From assembly GCA_022844485.1 (NCBI GenBank), contig JALHLQ010000015.1, forward strand, positions 1 through 64,000: a stretch of DNA of 64,000 nt, in the 5' to 3' direction. The notes beneath the pieces are model-generated. The model was not told where the DNA came from and searched no databases. It saw nothing but the letters and a program-made list of their open reading frames with translations. A program made the translations under genes and the position numbers. Each line of letters begins with the position of its first letter. The stretch's first letter is position 1. Shown here one piece after another: positions 41,618 through 50,204 of the stretch. Source of the stretch: Xanthobacteraceae bacterium (lineage in GTDB: Bacteria; Pseudomonadota; Alphaproteobacteria; Rhizobiales; Xanthobacteraceae).

Positions 41618-42574
41618 TCACCCGATCACCCGCACCGGCTTGCCGTCGAGCCAGGCGCGGATCGCTTCCACGGTCTGGCCGTAAAACACGCGATAGGTCT
41701 CGGCGGTTGCATAGCCGAGATGCGGTGTCAGCACGACGTTGTCGAGCTTTCGGAACGGATGATCGAGCGGAAGCGGCTCGACGCCGAACACGTCGATGGC
41801 GGCCCCGGCGATGCGGCGCGTGCGCAGCGCCTCGATCAAAGCCGGCTCGTCGACGATCGGCCCGCGCGCGGTGTTGATCAGATAGGCCCTCGGCTGCATC
41901 AGCGCGAGTTCCCGGGCGCCGATCAAGCCGCGCGAGCGCTCGCTCAGGATGAGATGGATGCTGACGACATCGGATTGCCGAAGCAGATCGTCCTTCTGTG
42001 CATAGTCGGCGCCCGCCGCGCGGCATTTCTCCTCCGTGAGATTCTGACTCCAGGCCAAGACGCGCATGCCGAGCGCCTTCGCCACGGCGGCGACGCGGGT
42101 GCCGAGCTTGCCGAGACCGATGACGCCGAGAGTTTTCCCTGCAAGCTCGAAGCCGACGGTCGTCTGCCATGGAGTCCCGCTCTTCATGCGCGCGTTCTCG
42201 ACGCCGATCTTGCGCGCGAGCTCGAGCATCAGCCCGATCGTCAGCTCGGCTGTGGAGGGACCCGACCCTTCCGTGCCGGTGACCGTGATATTGCGCTCGC
42301 GCGCCGCCGCCATGTCGATCGCGGCGTTTTGCTTGCCGGTGGTTGCGATGAGCCGCAGATCGGGGAGGGACTCGATGATGCGACGCGAAATCTTGGTGCG
42401 CTCGCGCATCGGACAGATGATCGAGAAACCCTTCAGCGCGGCGATCACCTGCGCGTCGTCCCCGATCGGTTCATTGAACACCTGAAGCTCGACGTCCTTC
42501 GCTACCGGCGACCAATCCGCCATTTGCATCGCGATGTTCTGGTAGTCGTCGAGAATGGCGGCCCGGTGACGCAT
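41618..42574 (-). CDS. D-2-hydroxyacid dehydrogenase family protein
   Basis: GKTLGVIGLGKLGTRVAAVAKALGMRV; NTARGPIVDEPAL. Confidence 0.92.
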   Translation of the reverse strand: MRHRAAILDDYQNIAMQMADWSPVAKDVELQVFNEPIGDDAQVIAALKGFSIICPMRERTKISRRIIESLPDLRLIATTGKQNAAIDMAAARERNITVTGTEGSGPSTAELTIGLMLELARKIGVENARMKSGTPWQTTVGFELAGKTLGVIGLGKLGTRVAAVAKALGMRVLAWSQNLTEEKCRAAGADYAQKDDLLRQSDVVSIHLILSERSRGLIGARELALMQPRAYLINTARGPIVDEPALIEALRTRRIAGAAIDVFGVEPLPLDHPFRKLDNVVLTPHLGYATAETYRVFYGQTVEAIRAWLDGKPVRVIG

Positions 42575-42626
42575 GAAGAGGCTCCGATCAAATTATGCGG
42601 CTGCTGCTCGTCGCTGGCTTTCGCGT

Positions 42627-42851
42627 CTATTGCTTCCTGATCCGAAAAACGAAAACATTATCGATCTTGGTTTCCCCTTCGAGCATGTCGCCCGTCTCAC
42701 GCAGCAGGTTCGGGATGTCGATCGTGGACAAGGGATCGGTGCATTCGACGACCAGCTTATCGCCTGAGGCGAGCCGGGTCAGCGCCTTGCGCGTTTTCAG
42801 GGCGGGCAGCGGGCAGCGCAAGCCGCGCAGGTTCAGGCTGGTCTCGCTCAT
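42627..42851 (-). CDS. TusA/SirA-like sulfurtransferase family protein
   Basis: LNLRGLRCPLPALKTRKAL...GDKLVVECTDPLSTIDIP, the C-P-x-P motif of TusA. Confidence 0.92.
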   Translation of the reverse strand: MSETSLNLRGLRCPLPALKTRKALTRLASGDKLVVECTDPLSTIDIPNLLRETGDMLEGETKIDNVFVFRIRKQ

Positions 42852-42958
42852 GGAACCGTTTCTGCGGGGGCCGCATTGGGCTCGTCAAGGGCCTTGCACC
42901 ACCGAGCCCGCTTGACCCGAATGCCGCCGCTCGCGCAGATGGCATGGGAGACTGTTGC

Positions 42959-44245
42959 ATGCGTCATGTCGCTGTCTTGCTGATTGCGGCGGCCGCGCTG
43001 TGCGCCGCCCTTGCGGAGGCCGGCGCGCAGCTGCGCGGCCATGGCGGCCCGGTGCGTGCGCTTGCGGTGTCCCCCGACGGCCTAACCGCCGTGACGGGCA
43101 GCTTCGACACATCCGCCATCCGCTGGTCGCTCCAGCGCAACGCGGCTGAGCAGGTGATGCGTTTTCACGAGAGCGCGGTCAACGCCGTCGCCATCCTGAA
43201 AGACGGGCGCATCGTGACCGGCGGCGAGGATGGCCGCGTTGCGCTGTGGGCAGCAGGGGCCGACAAACCCGAGCGCGTGTTCGCGGGGCACACGGCGACT
43301 GTCGCTGCCGTTGCGGCGTCGCCGGATGGAAGCACGATCGCATCGGCCTCGTGGGACCGCACGGTGCGGCTGTGGCCGGTCGCCGGCGGCGAGCCGCGTG
43401 TGCTCGAAGGCCATCAGGACAATGTGAACGGGGTTGCCTTCTCGCCCGACGGGCGATTGCTCGTGAGCGTCGGCTATGACGCGAGCGTGCGCATCTGGCC
43501 GTTCCGCAGCGAAGCCGCGCCGATCGTGCGGACCGTTCCGTCGCCGCTCAACTCGGTCGCGGTCGCACCCGACGGGGAGATCGTCGTGGGCGGCGCGGAC
43601 GGGCAGGTGCGGTTCCTGTCGCCAGCCGGTGATCTACGCGGCGAGGTGGAAACCGGCCCCTCTCCGATCATTTCGATCGCCGTGTCGGGCGACGGCGCGC
43701 TTGCCGCCGCGGCCGGCATCCGCGGCTCGGTCGCGATTGTCGGCCGCGCCGAAGGCAAGCTCGCGCGCACACTGGTCGGACCCGGATTGCCGGTCTGGTC
43801 GCTTGCCTTCGCGCCCGACCACCGCACGTTGCTCACGGGCGGCGCGGATCGGCTGGTGCGGCGATGGAACGCCTCGACCGGTGAGCATCTCGGCTCGCTG
43901 ACGATGAGCGGCGCGGAGGATCCTCTGGCGGCCTTTGCAGGCGACCGCGGCGCGGAGATCTATCGCGCTTGCGTCGCCTGCCACACGCTCAAGCCGGACG
44001 AAGGCAACCGCGCCGGGCCGACGCTGCACGGTCTCTTCGGACGCAGGATCGCGTCGCTGCCGGGCTACAAGTTCTCCGACGCGCTCACGAACATGGACAT
44101 CGTGTGGACGCCTGAGACGGTCGCGAAACTCTTCGAGGTCGGGCCGATGGCCTATACGCCGGGCACGAAGATGCCCGAGCAGCGCATCACCTCGGCAGAG
44201 GACCGCGAAGCCCTGGTGGAGTTCTTGAAGAAGGCGACGAGGTAG
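42959..44245 (+). CDS. WD40 beta-propeller / c-type cytochrome fusion, secreted
   Basis: Signal peptide, repeated SPDG..(L)VS(V/A)..D.(T/S)VR(L/I)WP motifs, then CVACHTLKPDEGNRAGPTLHGLFGRR heme c domain. Confidence 0.9.
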   Translation: MRHVAVLLIAAAALCAALAEAGAQLRGHGGPVRALAVSPDGLTAVTGSFDTSAIRWSLQRNAAEQVMRFHESAVNAVAILKDGRIVTGGEDGRVALWAAGADKPERVFAGHTATVAAVAASPDGSTIASASWDRTVRLWPVAGGEPRVLEGHQDNVNGVAFSPDGRLLVSVGYDASVRIWPFRSEAAPIVRTVPSPLNSVAVAPDGEIVVGGADGQVRFLSPAGDLRGEVETGPSPIISIAVSGDGALAAAAGIRGSVAIVGRAEGKLARTLVGPGLPVWSLAFAPDHRTLLTGGADRLVRRWNASTGEHLGSLTMSGAEDPLAAFAGDRGAEIYRACVACHTLKPDEGNRAGPTLHGLFGRRIASLPGYKFSDALTNMDIVWTPETVAKLFEVGPMAYTPGTKMPEQRITSAEDREALVEFLKKATR

Positions 44246-44296
44246 CGCCCTGTTCCCTTTTCCGGCGCCGGAGCCGATCCCTCGCCGCAAGCCGTC

Positions 44297-46327
44297 CTAC
44301 ACACCCTTCTCCCGCTCCTCGCGCTCGCGCAGGTAATCATCGGTCGTGCGCGGCTTCGGACGCTCGGTCGCAGCGTAGGGGTCCAGACCGTCCGCCGTGA
44401 CCGTGATAACGCGGCAGTCTTCGCACATCTTCAAGAGATCGATCCGGCTTGTCTGGCCCGAAAACATCCAGTGCTTGCCCTGGAGCTTCGCGGTGATGCG
44501 CTCGATCGTGCTCTTGGTGCCGAAAGGCTTGCCGCAGCGGGTGCACTCGAACGGCTCTTCCTCCTTGATCAGGCGCGGTGCGGCGGTCGCGGCGCGGAAA
44601 TCGAGCTGCGGCTTGAGCGAGATTACCCGTTCCGGACAGGTGGCTTTGCACAATCCGCATTGGACGCAGGCATCCTCGGTGAAGCGGAGCATCGGGCGTT
44701 CGGGATTGTCCGACAGCGCGCCGGTCGGGCAAGCGGAGACGCAGGCCAGGCACAATGTGCAGCCTTCGACCTTGACCTCGACCGACCCGAAGGGCGCCCA
44801 TTCCGGCAATGGGACCACATCGACCTGGACGGGGGCGGCGCGATGCAGCTCGCGCAACGCGAGACGCGTCACATCGCGCTTGCCGCCCATCGGGGTGAAC
44901 GCTGCGGGCTGCGGCGCCACGCCGGCGGGCGCTATGGCCCGAAGCGCAATGCCGAGCGCCAGCGGATCGTCGGTTTCGATCGTCGCAATACGCCCCGCGC
45001 CGAAACCGAGGCCCGCGAGTATCGGATCGATGAGGGCGAGCGTGCGCGCAAGGCCGGTCATGTCGTGGCGGGGCTTCGCGCGCAGCAGGAAGCGGACCTG
45101 CGAGGCGCCATAGGCGAAGGCCGCCGCCAGCGTATCGAGGCCGACTTGCGTGACCTCGTTCACTTGCACAGGCAAGACGTTCGCGGGCAGACCATCGCCA
45201 TGCCGCGCGAGCGCGTCGATCAGCTCGGCCCCATGATCGCTGTCGTGCAGGAGCAGCACCGGCACGGCGCCGCCTGCCTCGCGATAGACGCCGAGCAAGG
45301 TGCGCAGCCGGCGCATCAATGAATCATGCGGCGGCAGCGCGTAACTCGCCGCCCCGGTCGGACAGGCCGCGGCGCAGCTCCCGCAGCCTGCGCAGATAAT
45401 GGGATCGATCTTGACGTGGTTGCCGTTCGAGGTGATCGCGCCGGTCGGGCAGAGATCGAGGCAGCGGCGGCATCCGACGATGCGCGAGCGCGAATGCGCG
45501 CAAAGATCCTCGGTGAAGGCGATATAGCGCGGCTTGTCGAATGTGCCGATCAGTTCTCCAGCCTTCATCACTGCGCGGAGAACGCCGGCGGAATCGCCGG
45601 GATCGGCGCGCACATAGCCGTCGCGAAGATCGTGCGCGGGAAAGAGCGGCGTGCCTCCCGAGACATCGAGCACGATATCGCAGTGAGAGGTTGCGCCGTT
45701 CCTGCTCTCGCCGAATTTCAGCGTTCCGCGCGACGAGGGTGCGGGCTGCGCGTAATCGTCGACGGTCAGTTCGAACGCGCCAAGGTGGCCTTTGGCCGCG
45801 CGGATCGTGCCCTTCACGACGGGGAATTCGCTCGCGCGCGGCGGAGAAATCTCGGCAGGCCGCGTCAGCATCACGGTGACGTCGAGCCGATCCTTCAGCA
45901 GCTTTCCGGCTTCGATCGCCTGTTCGTCGCGGCCATAAATGAGAACCACGCCGCCGCTTTCGACGCTGACGAAGGGCGTCGGCGGCAAGGGCTCGGCAGC
46001 GGCGGCGAGCAGTGCCGCCATTTTCGGACCCGTCCGCTCCGCCTCGCTCGACCAGCCGGCATGCTCGCGAATGTTGACGAATGCGATCTCGCCGGCCTGC
46101 GAGATTTCTTCGGCCATTTCCGAGAAGAGCGGCGCCTCCTGCGTGCATCCGACCGTGATCGGTGCGCCGCTCGCGGCCGCCTTACGGACGCGTTCGAGCT
46201 CGGCGCGGCAGAGCTGGCGCCCCGTCTCGATCTTTTGACCACGGCAGCCGCGCGATATCGCCTTCGCATCGAGCGGCATCGTGTCTTCGCACGAGCACAC
46301 AAACAGGGTGCGCGACGGGCCGGCCAT
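44297..46327 (-). CDS. Polyferredoxin (multiple 4Fe-4S) protein associated with FDH
   Basis: CRRCLDLCP, CAGCGSCAAACP, CTLCLACVSACP, CVQCGLCKATCP motifs; N-terminal CSCED; C-terminal CTRCG/CEDC. Confidence 0.9.
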   Translation of the reverse strand: MAGPSRTLFVCSCEDTMPLDAKAISRGCRGQKIETGRQLCRAELERVRKAAASGAPITVGCTQEAPLFSEMAEEISQAGEIAFVNIREHAGWSSEAERTGPKMAALLAAAAEPLPPTPFVSVESGGVVLIYGRDEQAIEAGKLLKDRLDVTVMLTRPAEISPPRASEFPVVKGTIRAAKGHLGAFELTVDDYAQPAPSSRGTLKFGESRNGATSHCDIVLDVSGGTPLFPAHDLRDGYVRADPGDSAGVLRAVMKAGELIGTFDKPRYIAFTEDLCAHSRSRIVGCRRCLDLCPTGAITSNGNHVKIDPIICAGCGSCAAACPTGAASYALPPHDSLMRRLRTLLGVYREAGGAVPVLLLHDSDHGAELIDALARHGDGLPANVLPVQVNEVTQVGLDTLAAAFAYGASQVRFLLRAKPRHDMTGLARTLALIDPILAGLGFGAGRIATIETDDPLALGIALRAIAPAGVAPQPAAFTPMGGKRDVTRLALRELHRAAPVQVDVVPLPEWAPFGSVEVKVEGCTLCLACVSACPTGALSDNPERPMLRFTEDACVQCGLCKATCPERVISLKPQLDFRAATAAPRLIKEEEPFECTRCGKPFGTKSTIERITAKLQGKHWMFSGQTSRIDLLKMCEDCRVITVTADGLDPYAATERPKPRTTDDYLREREEREKGV

Positions 46328-46436
46328 GGACGCTCCTGGTTAACGGCGGCGACGATCTTCCTGGGCTGGCCACCGATCGGGCGACGTTATAATTGTATTG
46401 CGCGAAAAAAGTATAGTTCGGAGCGCCGGAAGAGCC

Positions 46437-47198
46437 ATGGCATTGGACACACGATCGCGTGTGCGCGCGCCGTTTGCGCCCGAGCTCGACCTGCCGCCCG
46501 GCTACCGGCTCCTGAGTCTGCGCGAGGTCGGCGACGCCTTCGTTCATGCCAAAGCCGTCGCAGCGCAGGAGGGTGCAGGCACGCTGGTCTGGGTCGGCCG
46601 GTTCGACCTCGTCGAATTTGCAGTCGTGCTCGAGCCGGCGGAGCCGCTGCGCACCGCTCGACGCGCGTTTTATGCAGGCATGGCGGCGCTGGCCGACGCC
46701 ATGGCGGTGCATGCGCCGCCGGAAAAACCGATCCATTTCGAGTGGCCGGATGCGATCCGCGTCGACGGCGGACTGGTCGGCGGCGGACGTCTCGCCTGGC
46801 CGGAGGGGGCCAGCGAGGACGAGGCGCCGGACTGGATCGTGTTCGGCGCGATGATCCGCACCGTCGCCATGGACGAGGGCGAGCCCGGGCTGAACCCGCT
46901 GTCCTCCGCGCTGGAGGAGGAAGGCTTCAGCGATCTTGAATCCGCGCGCATCGTCGAGAGCTTTTCGCGCCATCTGATGACGGCGGTGGACGCGTGGCAG
47001 GCGGACGGCTTCGGCGCCGTCGCACGCGACTATCTGTCGCGCATGCCGCCGGAGAAGGGCGTCCGGCGCGACATCGACGCGAGCGGCGATCTCCTTGTCC
47101 GCCGGATGGGAAAGGCGGATGTCGAGCGCCGCGCGCTGGCGCCCGCGCTGACCGCGCCGTCGTGGCTCGATCCGCGAACGGGAGGACCGGGGCGGTGA
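46437..47198 (+). CDS. Biotin/lipoate protein ligase-fold protein (degenerate)
   Basis: FEWPDAIRVDGGLVGGGRLAWPEG resembles BPL WPNDI..dgkKvgG. Confidence 0.7.
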   Translation: MALDTRSRVRAPFAPELDLPPGYRLLSLREVGDAFVHAKAVAAQEGAGTLVWVGRFDLVEFAVVLEPAEPLRTARRAFYAGMAALADAMAVHAPPEKPIHFEWPDAIRVDGGLVGGGRLAWPEGASEDEAPDWIVFGAMIRTVAMDEGEPGLNPLSSALEEEGFSDLESARIVESFSRHLMTAVDAWQADGFGAVARDYLSRMPPEKGVRRDIDASGDLLVRRMGKADVERRALAPALTAPSWLDPRTGGPGR

Positions 47199-47737
47199 AG
47201 CTGCTGCGCACGATCCGGCTCGATCCCTCCGACACGTTCGTATTCGATTCGGCGGCTGAGCCCGGCGAATGGGCGGTGCCCGGCGCATTCATGTTCATGG
47301 ACATCGAGCTCGATGCGCTTTCGGGCAAGGCGCGCGTCGCCTTCCGCTCGGGATTCCTCGGCGTGCAATCGCTCGGCTGGTCGACGCTCTGCCAGATCGT
47401 CGAGACAAGCGACGAGGGTCTCGTCGGCGCGGTCAACCAGCTTGCGACACAGCTCGTCGCCAAGTTCGGCGCGCCCGATATCGAGACGGCGCGCGCGGCG
47501 GCCGAAGAGGAATTCGCATTTGCGGCCTCGCTTTGCGATCATCCCAAGGACACGCTCATCGCGATGCACCGCGTCTTCGAGGACGGCGCGATCCGCGAAA
47601 CATTCCGCACCTTGCGGCCGCGCGAGGGAGAGCGTCCGCTTCGCGCCTTCGCCTTCATGGAGGTCGACGGCGAGGAGGAACTGGCGCCGGAGGAGCGCGT
47701 CGATCTCGTATCGATGGCGGGCAGGGGGAAGCGGTGA
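47195..47737 (+). CDS. DUF6505-like FDH-locus protein
   Basis: GTG start overlapping the upstream stop; position and size as in rhizobial FDH loci (recalled family, not searched). Confidence 0.6.
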   Translation: MKLLRTIRLDPSDTFVFDSAAEPGEWAVPGAFMFMDIELDALSGKARVAFRSGFLGVQSLGWSTLCQIVETSDEGLVGAVNQLATQLVAKFGAPDIETARAAAEEEFAFAASLCDHPKDTLIAMHRVFEDGAIRETFRTLRPREGERPLRAFAFMEVDGEEELAPEERVDLVSMAGRGKR

Positions 47738-48789
47738 TGGTCCAGATTCATCATTCCGGGGCACAGATGCCCGCTTCGCATGTGAATGACTTCTGGCTCT
47801 CCTGCGGACATCATCTGCTCGACCGCGACGAGGGCGGCGGACTGGTCGCCACCGACGCGTTTCTCAAAGCGTATCTCGCCAGGCCGGAGCTGGCGCCGCC
47901 GCCGGAGGCCTGCGTGGTCGAGCGCACGCTCCATTCTGCGCTGATGACCGACCCGCGCCGGCCGATCGGCCGGGACGAGATCGCGGCGATCGCGGACGCG
48001 GACGCTCGGGAGAACTGGCAGGTCATGATTGCCTTTCGCGATCATCTCATCGCGCACCGCACCATCGAGGCGGCCTATCTCGCGCTGGCGCGCGGTGAAA
48101 TGCGCAACACGCCGCAATTGTTCGTCAATCAGCTCGTGCACGTGATCCTTCGCAACATCCTCGACGAATGCCAGGATGTCTATGTCCTGCGCGCCGCGGA
48201 GATGTTCTTCCGCCCGCAGCGGCTCACGGTGCATGAAGGCTCGCTGATCGCCGCCGATGACGAACTGATTGCGGGAGCCGGGGGCGGGCCGGTGTCGCCG
48301 CTCGTCTCCATGCTCGGCTTGCCGTCGCAATCGGAGATCGACGTGCTCGCCGACGACAATGCGCAGAGCTATTGGGAGCGCAGCGACAAGTTCGACATGG
48401 CCCTCGACATGACTGCGGGGCGGCGCGGCCACATTGCGCTCGCCGAAGTGCTCCAACGCTGGATCCGGCACATCTTGTCGGTTGCGGTGGACGTCGATCC
48501 GCTGATCGAAGTGCAGGACGAGCGGTTCACCTGGTATGTCGGGCTGGACGCCGAAGGAACGAAGATCGGCGACGCGCTTTGGGAAGGCGAAGAGCTTGAC
48601 AGCGCCATGCAGGCTCGCGTCGTGGCGTTGTTTCGGCTGACCTTCCGCGATCCTTCTCTCGTGGACGAGAAGGTCGGCCGCGAGCCCGTGTATCTCATTC
48701 TGGCGATGACGCCGGAGAAGACCTTGCGCCTGAAACCGCAGAACCTCGTCGTCGGCCTGCCGTTGCGGCAGAAGGAGGCCGTGAGTTGA
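47737..48789 (+). CDS. DUF6352-like FDH-locus protein
   Basis: Co-directional; NDFWLSCGHHLLDRDEGGGLVATDAFLKAYLARPEL; family name by recall. Confidence 0.6.
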   Translation: MVQIHHSGAQMPASHVNDFWLSCGHHLLDRDEGGGLVATDAFLKAYLARPELAPPPEACVVERTLHSALMTDPRRPIGRDEIAAIADADARENWQVMIAFRDHLIAHRTIEAAYLALARGEMRNTPQLFVNQLVHVILRNILDECQDVYVLRAAEMFFRPQRLTVHEGSLIAADDELIAGAGGGPVSPLVSMLGLPSQSEIDVLADDNAQSYWERSDKFDMALDMTAGRRGHIALAEVLQRWIRHILSVAVDVDPLIEVQDERFTWYVGLDAEGTKIGDALWEGEELDSAMQARVVALFRLTFRDPSLVDEKVGREPVYLILAMTPEKTLRLKPQNLVVGLPLRQKEAVS

Positions 48790-49298
48790 GCGCGACCCCG
48801 CTCCAGCGCATTCCGGTCGGTGTCGTGATCGAGCGCCGCAAGGCGACGAGTCCGTGGATCGATTGGCTTTGGCGGCCGCTCAGCGTTCTGCCCGGCGAGC
48901 CGGACACCCCGCTCTGGACGCAGCTCTCGAGCGATGCCGAGCGCGCGACCTTCTATGCCGGCGCGGCCGAGATCGAACTGCACCGGACGGATACGACCTA
49001 CTACCGCGACAATATCGCGACCGGCGAGCCGAAGCTGTGGGTCGTGCTGCGACCGACCAATCTCGAGCCGCCATTCGATCTCGTGGCGGTTACGGCTGAT
49101 CCGGGGGAAGGGGAGGGGTTCACGCAGGCCGGGACCGATCTGGTCGAGCCGGTGCCGATGCCGCAACATATCCAGGACGTCATCGCGGCGTTCGTCGCCG
49201 AACACCATGTCGAGCGCGCCTTCTTCAAGCGCAAGCGCGACCGCGCCGATCCGGAATCGCTCGCCAAGCGCAGCCAAGTCGATGGGGAGGAGCCATGA
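48786..49298 (+). CDS. DUF3305-like protein
   Basis: IPVGVVIERRKATSPWIDWLWRPLSVLPG; position in FDH locus. Confidence 0.75.
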   Translation: MSATPLQRIPVGVVIERRKATSPWIDWLWRPLSVLPGEPDTPLWTQLSSDAERATFYAGAAEIELHRTDTTYYRDNIATGEPKLWVVLRPTNLEPPFDLVAVTADPGEGEGFTQAGTDLVEPVPMPQHIQDVIAAFVAEHHVERAFFKRKRDRADPESLAKRSQVDGEEP

Positions 49299-50074
49299 GC
49301 GACTCCGAGCCGTTCCTGTCGCGCTGGTCACGCCGAAAGCGGGAGTCCGAGGACGCGGCGGCCCCGGAACGCTCAACTCCGCCGGTCGCCGGAGCCGCCG
49401 GAGCCGAGCAGACGCAACCGGCCGAAAGCATTCGGACGGCGACCTCGACGGGGGCGGACGCGCCGGGCTGTCCACCCGCGACCACCGGGCCTTCCCAAGA
49501 CCAAGATCTTGAAGGTCTGCTCACCAAGCTTCCGAACATCGAAGACCTGACCTCGCAGAACGATCTCGTCGCTTTCATGCAGCGCGGTGTGCCGGATGCC
49601 CTCCGCAACGCTGCGCTCCGAAAGATGTGGTCGGTCGATCCGGCCATTCGCGACTTTGTCGGGTTCTATGCCGATTACGCCTGGGACTGGAACACGCCGG
49701 GCGGCGCCCCGGGCTGCGGGCCGTTGACCGAATCGGATGATGTGCAGGTCACCTTGCGGCAGCTGTTTGGCCATCCGTCGACGGAGACCGTCGATGCGTC
49801 AGTCGCGCGCGAGGACGAACCAGTCAGGGAAGTGCCGCGCGATCAAACGCCGCAGGCTGCAGACCTCGATGCTGAAGGCAATCATGCTGCGACGCAACAG
49901 CAAGCGGGCGGAGCCGGTGACACCGAGGTTCCTGATGCAGAACCTGCCCAGGACTTGGCGGTAATGTCGGAGGAATTCCGCGCCGAGGACAAAGGCCCTG
50001 CCGACTTCGAAGCCGGGCCGGACAGTGAGCTTCTGTTGACGCGACGCAGACACGGCGGCGCGATTCCCGCTTGA
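49295..50074 (+). CDS. DUF3306-like protein
   Basis: FLSRWSRRKRE N-terminus; LPNIEDLTSQNDLVAFMQRGVPDALRNAALRKMW. Confidence 0.75.
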   Translation: MSDSEPFLSRWSRRKRESEDAAAPERSTPPVAGAAGAEQTQPAESIRTATSTGADAPGCPPATTGPSQDQDLEGLLTKLPNIEDLTSQNDLVAFMQRGVPDALRNAALRKMWSVDPAIRDFVGFYADYAWDWNTPGGAPGCGPLTESDDVQVTLRQLFGHPSTETVDASVAREDEPVREVPRDQTPQAADLDAEGNHAATQQQAGGAGDTEVPDAEPAQDLAVMSEEFRAEDKGPADFEAGPDSELLLTRRRHGGAIPA

Positions 50075-50110
50075 TGCCGTAACGCAACAGATCGATGCGG
50101 CAAAAAAACA

Positions 50111-50143
50111 TTGTCTTTGCCGCTCATAGCCTCCTACTATGAG
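50111..50143 (+). promoter_or_regulatory. Candidate promoter (TTGTCT-N18-TACTAT) overlapped by dyad CTCATAG-N7-CTATGAG
   Basis: -35 candidate 50111-50116, -10 candidate 50135-50140, perfect 7-bp inverted repeat 50123-50129/50137-50143. Confidence 0.5.
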
Positions 50144-50204
50144 TTCCTAGGGAGAAATCCGGACCTGCCTTAAGGGTCGGATCCGGAAGAGAACGCCAGG
50201 GACG

